Assembly: GCA_016713305.1 (NCBI GenBank)
Contig: JADJPK010000010.1
Span: 1 to 64,000 of the forward strand
Reading direction: 5' to 3'
Source of the DNA: Betaproteobacteria bacterium
GTDB taxonomy: Bacteria; Pseudomonadota; Gammaproteobacteria; Burkholderiales; Ga0077523
Length of the DNA stretch: 64,000 nt
In this document: positions 59,451 through 64,000 of the stretch, piece after piece
Layout: the number at the start of each line of letters is the position of its first letter
How positions within the stretch are numbered: position 1 is the first letter of the stretch
Made by a program: the position numbers and the translations under genes
The notes under the pieces: model-generated
What the model was told of the DNA's origin: nothing
The model's database searches: none
Seen by the model: the letters and a program-made list of their open reading frames with translations, nothing else

Positions 59451-60269
59451 TCACTTCACGCTGCCGGAGACGTCATGCGTGTCGCGCGTGAGATAGAACG
59501 CCGCGACGATCGGCACGAAGGTGAGCGCGATCACGAAGACCGCGACGACGTTGGTCACCGGCCGTTCCCGCGGACGCACGAGTTCACTCAGCATCCAGAT
59601 GGGCAGCGTGCTCTGCTGGCCTGCGGTGAAGGTGGTGACGATGACCTCGTCGAAGGAAAGCGCGAAGGCGAGCATCCCGCCTGCCAGCAGCGCCGTGGCG
59701 ATGTTGGGCAGGATGACGTGGCGCAACGTCTGGAAGGCGTCGGCGCCGAGATCCATGGACGCCTCGATGAGTGCCCGGCTCGTGCGGCGGAACCGTGCGA
59801 GAACGTTGTTGTAGACGACCACGATGCAGAACGTGGCGTGGCCGACGACGATGGTCCAGAAACTGAACGGGATCTCCGCGAGGCCCAGTGCCGAACGCAG
59901 CGCGATTCCGGTGATGATCCCGGGCAGCGCGATCGGCAGGATCAGCAGCAACGAGATGGCCTCCCGCCCGAAGAAGCGCGAGCGCCAGACGGCCGCGGCC
60001 GCCAGCGTGCCGAGCACCATGGCGGTGAGCGTCGCGACGGCCGCCACCTGGAGCGACAGCGACAGGGCACTGCGGATGTCCTCGCGGCCGAACGCGACGG
60101 CGAACCACTTCGTGGTGAAGCCGGGGATGGGGAAGCGGAAGCTCTTCTCCTCCACCGAGAACGCATACAGCACGATGATCACGAGCGGCACATGCAGGAA
60201 CAGCATGCCGGCGGCGGTGGCGGCGCGCAGCCCCCAACCCGCTCGCACGCCGGTTCCGTCAGAGCGCAT
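59451..60269 (-). CDS. ydcV: Polyamine-type ABC transporter permease YdcV
   Basis: A 272-residue inner-membrane permease with six membrane segments. The EAA loop lies in EASMDLGADAFQTLRHVILPNI. It is the second permease of a spermidine/putrescine-type importer. The start at 60269 overlaps the ydcU stop by 11 bases. It precedes patD by 46 bases, linking uptake of putrescine to its oxidation. Confidence 0.92.
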   Translation of the reverse strand: MRSDGTGVRAGWGLRAATAAGMLFLHVPLVIIVLYAFSVEEKSFRFPIPGFTTKWFAVAFGREDIRSALSLSLQVAAVATLTAMVLGTLAAAAVWRSRFFGREAISLLLILPIALPGIITGIALRSALGLAEIPFSFWTIVVGHATFCIVVVYNNVLARFRRTSRALIEASMDLGADAFQTLRHVILPNIATALLAGGMLAFALSFDEVIVTTFTAGQQSTLPIWMLSELVRPRERPVTNVVAVFVIALTFVPIVAAFYLTRDTHDVSGSVK

Positions 60270-61209
60270 CGAACGCTCCCAGACGTTTCGCCGCCACCAG
60301 ATAGACGCCCATGATCGCGATGGGCACGACCGTGAATGCGGCGGCCATGGGAATGTTGCCGGCCACGCCCTGATGCGCGTAGACGGCCTGGCCGATGAAG
60401 GGCATGGAATTGCCGACGATGCCGGGGATGATGTAGTCGCCGAGCGTGAGCGAGAAGGTGAAGATGGAGCCGGCCACCACCCCCGGTACTGCCAGCGGCA
60501 GGATGACGCGCAGGAACGTCTGCGACGGATGCGCACCGAGATCCGCGGACGCCTCGATCACCGAACCGGGCACCCGTTCCAGCGCGGCGATCACCGGCAG
60601 GATCATGAAGGGGAGCCAGATGTAGGTGAAGACGATGAAGGTGCCCAGATAGGACGTCGACAGCGACGGCCCGCCGACGACCGGCAGTTCGAGCAGGGCA
60701 TCGAGCAGCCAGGTGAGATGCAGCTGGGCGGCGAACCAGCTCAGGATGCCCTCGCGGGCGAGAATGAGCTTCCATGCGTACACCCGGACCAGGTAGCTCG
60801 ACCAAAGCGGCAGCATCACGCCCAAGTACAGAAGGCCCTTCATGCGCAGGCTCGCATGACGGACCATGTAATACGCCATGGGAAAGGCGATGACCGCGCA
60901 CGCCGCGGTCACCGCCGCGGCCATGGTGACCGTGCGCCGAACGACATCCCAGTTCGAGTCGGAAGCGAAGAACTCGCGATAGGTGGCCGTCGAGAACTCC
61001 TTGACCACCACGCCGGAGAACTCGTCGATGGTGAAGAAGCTTTGCGCCAGCAGCGCGAACAGCGATCCCAGGTAGATGATGCCCAGCCACAGCAGCGGCG
61101 GTACGAGAAGGAGGAGCAGCAGCAGGCGGGGGCGCACGAACAGCGCCGTGGAAATGCGGCTCGACACCCCGGGCGCGGCGGCTGCCGAAACCGCCGCAGC
61201 TGCCGTCAT
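60259..61209 (-). CDS. ydcU: Polyamine-type ABC transporter permease YdcU
   Basis: A 316-residue permease with about six membrane segments and the EAA loop EASADLGAHPSQTFLRVILPLAVPG, which contacts the ATPase. The start at 61209 overlaps the ydcT stop (ATGA). It forms the translocation channel with YdcV. Confidence 0.92.
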   Translation of the reverse strand: MTAAAAVSAAAAPGVSSRISTALFVRPRLLLLLLLVPPLLWLGIIYLGSLFALLAQSFFTIDEFSGVVVKEFSTATYREFFASDSNWDVVRRTVTMAAAVTAACAVIAFPMAYYMVRHASLRMKGLLYLGVMLPLWSSYLVRVYAWKLILAREGILSWFAAQLHLTWLLDALLELPVVGGPSLSTSYLGTFIVFTYIWLPFMILPVIAALERVPGSVIEASADLGAHPSQTFLRVILPLAVPGVVAGSIFTFSLTLGDYIIPGIVGNSMPFIGQAVYAHQGVAGNIPMAAAFTVVPIAIMGVYLVAAKRLGAFDAL

Positions 61210-62282
61210 GCGGCCTCGCCCAGAGCGCGGACGTGACGGCGTTCGATGGTGAGCTGCACCGGCCTGCCAGGCGCCCGGCCGTCGCTGCCCTCTCCGCCTG
61301 CCAGGTTCTGCTCCACGACGGCCATCTCGCCGCCGTCGACCGTGACCGCGATGCGGATCGTCGAACCCAGATAGGTCGTGCCTGCGATGCTGCCGGTCAC
61401 GCTCACGCAGCCTTCCGGTGTCGGCGTGCCCGGGGCTTCGATGCGGATGCGTTCCGGCCGGATGGCGTAGCGCCCTGCCGCCCCGCCAAGCCGTTCGGCG
61501 AGCGGCCCTTCGACGAGATTGGTCTGCCCGACGAACCCGGCGACGAAGGCCGTGGCCGGCGCGTCGTACACCTGTGCCGGCGTGCCGATCTGTTCGATGC
61601 GGCCGTGATTGAACACGGCCAGGCGGTCGCTCATCGCGAGCGCCTCGCCCTGGTCGTGGGTGACGTAGACGAAGGTGATGCCGAGCCTGCGCTGCAGGCT
61701 CTTGAGCTCCTGCTGCATCTGTTCGCGCAGCTTGAGATCGAGGGCGCCCAGCGGCTCGTCCAGAAGCAGCACGCGCGGGTGATTGATGAGCGCTCGCGCC
61801 AGGGCGACCCGCTGCCGCTGCCCTCCCGACAGCTGGCTCGGCTTGCGGGCGTGGAGTCCGTCGAGCTTGACCAGCGCCAGCATCTCCTCGGCCCTGCGGC
61901 GCCGCTCCGGTCCGGGCACACCGCGGATCATGAGCCCGTATTCCACGTTGCGGCCCACGCTCATGTGCGGAAACAGCGCGTAGTCCTGGAACACGGTATT
62001 CACGTCGCGGGCATAGGGCGGAACTCCCGAGACGTCCACGCCATGCACGAACACCCGGCCGCTGCTGGGCTGCTCGAAACCGGCGATGAGCCTCAGGCAA
62101 GTGGTCTTGCCGGACCCGGACGGGCCCAGCATGGAGAAGAACTCGCCGTCGGCGATGTCGAACGAGACACCGTCGACGGCGCGCACGTCTCCGAAACGGC
62201 GGCTGACGGCATCGAACGCCACCGCCGCCGCGCTTTCACCTGCCATGGGAGTATCTGCGCCGGAGGTCGTCCGGCCTCCCAT
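61206..62282 (-). CDS. ydcT: Polyamine-type ABC transporter ATPase YdcT
   Basis: A 358-residue PotA-class ATPase: Walker A GPSGSGKTT, LSGGQRQRVALARAL, Walker B LLLDEPLGALD and THDQGEALAMSD, then a C-terminal TOBE regulatory domain (from about residue 260). The start at 62282 overlaps the ydcS stop by 4 bases; a longer frame upstream is not used. It drives uptake through YdcU/YdcV. Confidence 0.93.
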   Translation of the reverse strand: MGGRTTSGADTPMAGESAAAVAFDAVSRRFGDVRAVDGVSFDIADGEFFSMLGPSGSGKTTCLRLIAGFEQPSSGRVFVHGVDVSGVPPYARDVNTVFQDYALFPHMSVGRNVEYGLMIRGVPGPERRRRAEEMLALVKLDGLHARKPSQLSGGQRQRVALARALINHPRVLLLDEPLGALDLKLREQMQQELKSLQRRLGITFVYVTHDQGEALAMSDRLAVFNHGRIEQIGTPAQVYDAPATAFVAGFVGQTNLVEGPLAERLGGAAGRYAIRPERIRIEAPGTPTPEGCVSVTGSIAGTTYLGSTIRIAVTVDGGEMAVVEQNLAGGEGSDGRAPGRPVQLTIERRHVRALGEAA

Positions 62283-63469
62283 CAGCGCCCGCCGAGGACG
62301 GCGATGTAGTCCGACACCCAGCGATAGTAGGGAACGCAGCCCTTGGGATCGGAGCACTTGGCCGTAGGCGTACGCCAGAACGAGATGCGGTCGAATTCCT
62401 CGTATCCGTTCGTCTTGCAGCCTTCGTCACCCAGCAGCTTGTTGCCCTTGCACGCAGCCGGCACTGAGGGCACCGAACCGAACCAGGCGGCGAGATCGCC
62501 CTGCAGCTTCGGATTGATGGAGTGCTCCAGCCACATGTAGGCGCAGTTCGGGTTCTTGGCGTTTGCGTGGATCATGGTGGTATCTGCCCAGCCGGTGGCC
62601 CCTTCGACGGGCACCACGCTGGCGATGGGCTGCTTGTCGCCCTTCAGCAGATTCACCTGGAAGCCCCACGACGACGACGCCACGACCCCCTCGTTCTTGA
62701 AATCGTCGATCTGGACCATGGCGTCGTGCCAGTAGCGTGAGACGAGCTTGCGCTGCTGGCGCAGCAGTTCCAGCGCCGCCTTGTACTGGTCCTCGTTCAG
62801 CTCGTAGGGATCCTTGATTCCCAGTTCCGGCTTGGTCGCCTTGAGGTACAGCGCAGCGTCGGCGATATAGATGGGCCCGTCGAACGCCTGCACACGCCCC
62901 TTGTTGGACTTGCCGTCGGCCAGGGTCATCTCCTCGAAGACGACTTTCCAGCTCTTGGGCGCCTCCTTGAACGCCTTGGTGCTGTACGCCAGCACGTTGT
63001 AGCCCCACTGGTAGGGAACCCCGTAGTGCTTGCCGTCGACGTAGTGCCACTTGGCCTTCTGCAGGCGCGGGTCGACGTTCTTGAAGCTGGGGACCAGGTT
63101 GACGTTCACCTCCTGGACCCGCTTGCCGGCAATGAGGCGCAGGCTCGCGTCGCCCGAGGCCGTCACCAGATCGAAACCGCCTTCGTTCATGAGCGCGACC
63201 ATCTCGTCGGAGGTGCCGGCGGTCTTCACGTTGACCTTGCAGCCGGTCTTCTTCTCGAAGCCCGTGACCCAGTCGAAGGCCTTGTCGGTGTCGCCGCGCT
63301 CGATGTAGCCGGGCCACGCGACGATGTCCACCCGACCCTCGCCCTTGCCGATCTTCTGCAGCGGGCCCGCCTGGGCCGCGCCGGCGGCAACGCCGAAGAG
63401 GGCTGCGAGAGCCAGTGCGGAACTGCGGACAGCGAATTGCCAAGAGGACGAGCGCATGGTCAGGGACAT
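62282..63469 (-). CDS. ydcS: Polyamine-binding periplasmic protein YdcS
   Basis: A 395-residue solute-binding protein. The signal peptide ends after AGAAQA. The PotD-like fold is clear: VDIVAWPGYIERG, the ligand region VTASGDASLRLIAGK and VPYQWGYNVLAY. It captures putrescine or a related amine for the ydcTUV importer. The start at 63469 follows a GGAGAG ribosome site. It is the first gene of the operon. Confidence 0.92.
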   Translation of the reverse strand: MSLTMRSSSWQFAVRSSALALAALFGVAAGAAQAGPLQKIGKGEGRVDIVAWPGYIERGDTDKAFDWVTGFEKKTGCKVNVKTAGTSDEMVALMNEGGFDLVTASGDASLRLIAGKRVQEVNVNLVPSFKNVDPRLQKAKWHYVDGKHYGVPYQWGYNVLAYSTKAFKEAPKSWKVVFEEMTLADGKSNKGRVQAFDGPIYIADAALYLKATKPELGIKDPYELNEDQYKAALELLRQQRKLVSRYWHDAMVQIDDFKNEGVVASSSWGFQVNLLKGDKQPIASVVPVEGATGWADTTMIHANAKNPNCAYMWLEHSINPKLQGDLAAWFGSVPSVPAACKGNKLLGDEGCKTNGYEEFDRISFWRTPTAKCSDPKGCVPYYRWVSDYIAVLGGR

Positions 63470-63613
63470 CGGAACTCTCCTGTAATTGTTCGACTGGATG
63501 CCACGGAAAAGGGCCGGCGGCTGCGACGCGGTTGCACCTACGCCGCCCGGAAATCCTACGCGCAAGCGCGCGCGCGCCGCAAGCCGGGCACGCTTGCGGC
63601 GCAGGCCGGCAGA

Positions 63614-64000
63614 TCAGTTCTTCGGGTGCGCGGGCGCGGCGCCCAGCGGCTGGGACTTCAGCTTGAACACGGGCTTCGGGCTGCGATCGGCGTAGTACGG
63701 CTGCATCTGCGGCACCAGTTCCGCCAGCGCTGCCTGGCGCTTTTCCGGGGCAGGGTGGGTACTGAGAAAATCGCTCTTGCCGCCACCGCCCGAGACCTTC
63801 GCCATCTTCTGCCACAGGGTGACCGCGGCATGGGGGTCGTAACCGGCCTTGGCGGCCAGTTCGATGCCGATGCGATCCGCCTCGGCCTCCGCCTCGCGGC
63901 TATTGGGAAGAGACACAGTGACCGCAGCGGCCGCCACGGCCGCCGAAGCCGCGAGACCGCCGTACTTCTGACCTGCCACGATGCCGATGAGGCCCGCGCC
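63614..64000 (-). CDS. M48-family metallopeptidase, C-terminal end only
   Basis: The frame is open to the window edge; the N-terminal part, including the HExxH motif, is outside. The visible part has the third zinc ligand EAEADRIG and the typical GYDPHAAVTLWQKM and FLSTHPAPEKR segments of the Loi/BepA-like periplasmic peptidases. It probably handles outer-membrane protein quality control. It is separated from ydcS by about 145 bases. Confidence 0.88.
   Translation of the reverse strand, partial: GAGLIGIVAGQKYGGLAASAAVAAAAVTVSLPNSREAEAEADRIGIELAAKAGYDPHAAVTLWQKMAKVSGGGGKSDFLSTHPAPEKRQAALAELVPQMQPYYADRSPKPVFKLKSQPLGAAPAHPKN

Overview
The window is GC-rich, densely coded DNA from what looks like a betaproteobacterium. 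Supporting signs are three proteins with PEP-CTERM sorting tails, a TypA/RmuC/MtfA/SoxC gene content typical of that class, a lipid A aminoarabinose (arn) operon with arnA split in two, and a ydcSTUV-patD putrescine operon. No species can be named from the sequence alone. No integrase, transposase, CRISPR array or rRNA was seen.

Left part (about 1-12 kb) is an accessory island. It begins with a tRNA-Val(CAC) gene that lacks three bases compared with a normal cloverleaf. A type I restriction-modification operon (hsdR-hsdM-hsdS plus a DUF3800 gene) follows, then a BrnT/BrnA toxin-antitoxin pair, a secreted histidine-phosphatase with a PEP-CTERM anchor, and a HipB/HipA module. hsdR, hsdM, hsdS and brnA all carry single-base frameshifts. 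The two modules nearest metK are separated by partial, diverged copies of the 3' end of metK (two degenerate copies plus the real gene). A short piece resembling the metK 5' end also lies just behind hipA. This repeated metK end is the most unusual structure in the window.

11.8-14.7 kb (minus strand): a tightly coupled three-gene operon encodes a tyrosine/dual-specificity phosphatase, an unrecognised 402-residue protein with a macro-domain-like motif, and S-adenosylmethionine synthetase. Each junction is a 4-base ATGA overlap. A metK coupled to such partners suggests a dedicated pathway rather than a simple housekeeping gene.

14.8-23.2 kb (minus strand): a four-gene signalling cluster holds two very large hybrid histidine kinases, a single-domain receiver and a receiver/HD-GYP protein. 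From 23.2 to 30.5 kb come a flavin reductase, two PEP-CTERM proteins, a mercaptopyruvate sulfurtransferase with a short-chain dehydrogenase, a metallophosphoesterase and small hypotheticals.

30.6-43.1 kb: moaA-moeA (molybdenum cofactor) on the plus strand face a long minus-strand run: typA, a lipoprotein, rmuC, mtfA, a secretin-N-domain protein, a DUF2238 membrane protein, a SoxC-type molybdenum sulfite dehydrogenase, a cytochrome c and an ankyrin protein. The Mo-cofactor genes sit beside a Mo enzyme that needs the cofactor.

43.2-57.7 kb: an ABC exporter pair (ybbA/ybbP type) is divergent from tesA. Then mnmH, arnT, an ArnE/F-like protein, arnB, arnC, arnA (two genes), arnD, a bcp peroxiredoxin and a PIN-PhoH ATPase follow on the plus strand. 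57.7-64 kb (minus strand) carries ydcS-ydcT-ydcU-ydcV-patD for putrescine/polyamine uptake and gamma-aminobutyraldehyde oxidation, and the C-terminal end of an M48 peptidase cut by the window edge. typA also has a one-base homopolymer frameshift, so at least some of the frameshifts may be assembly errors.
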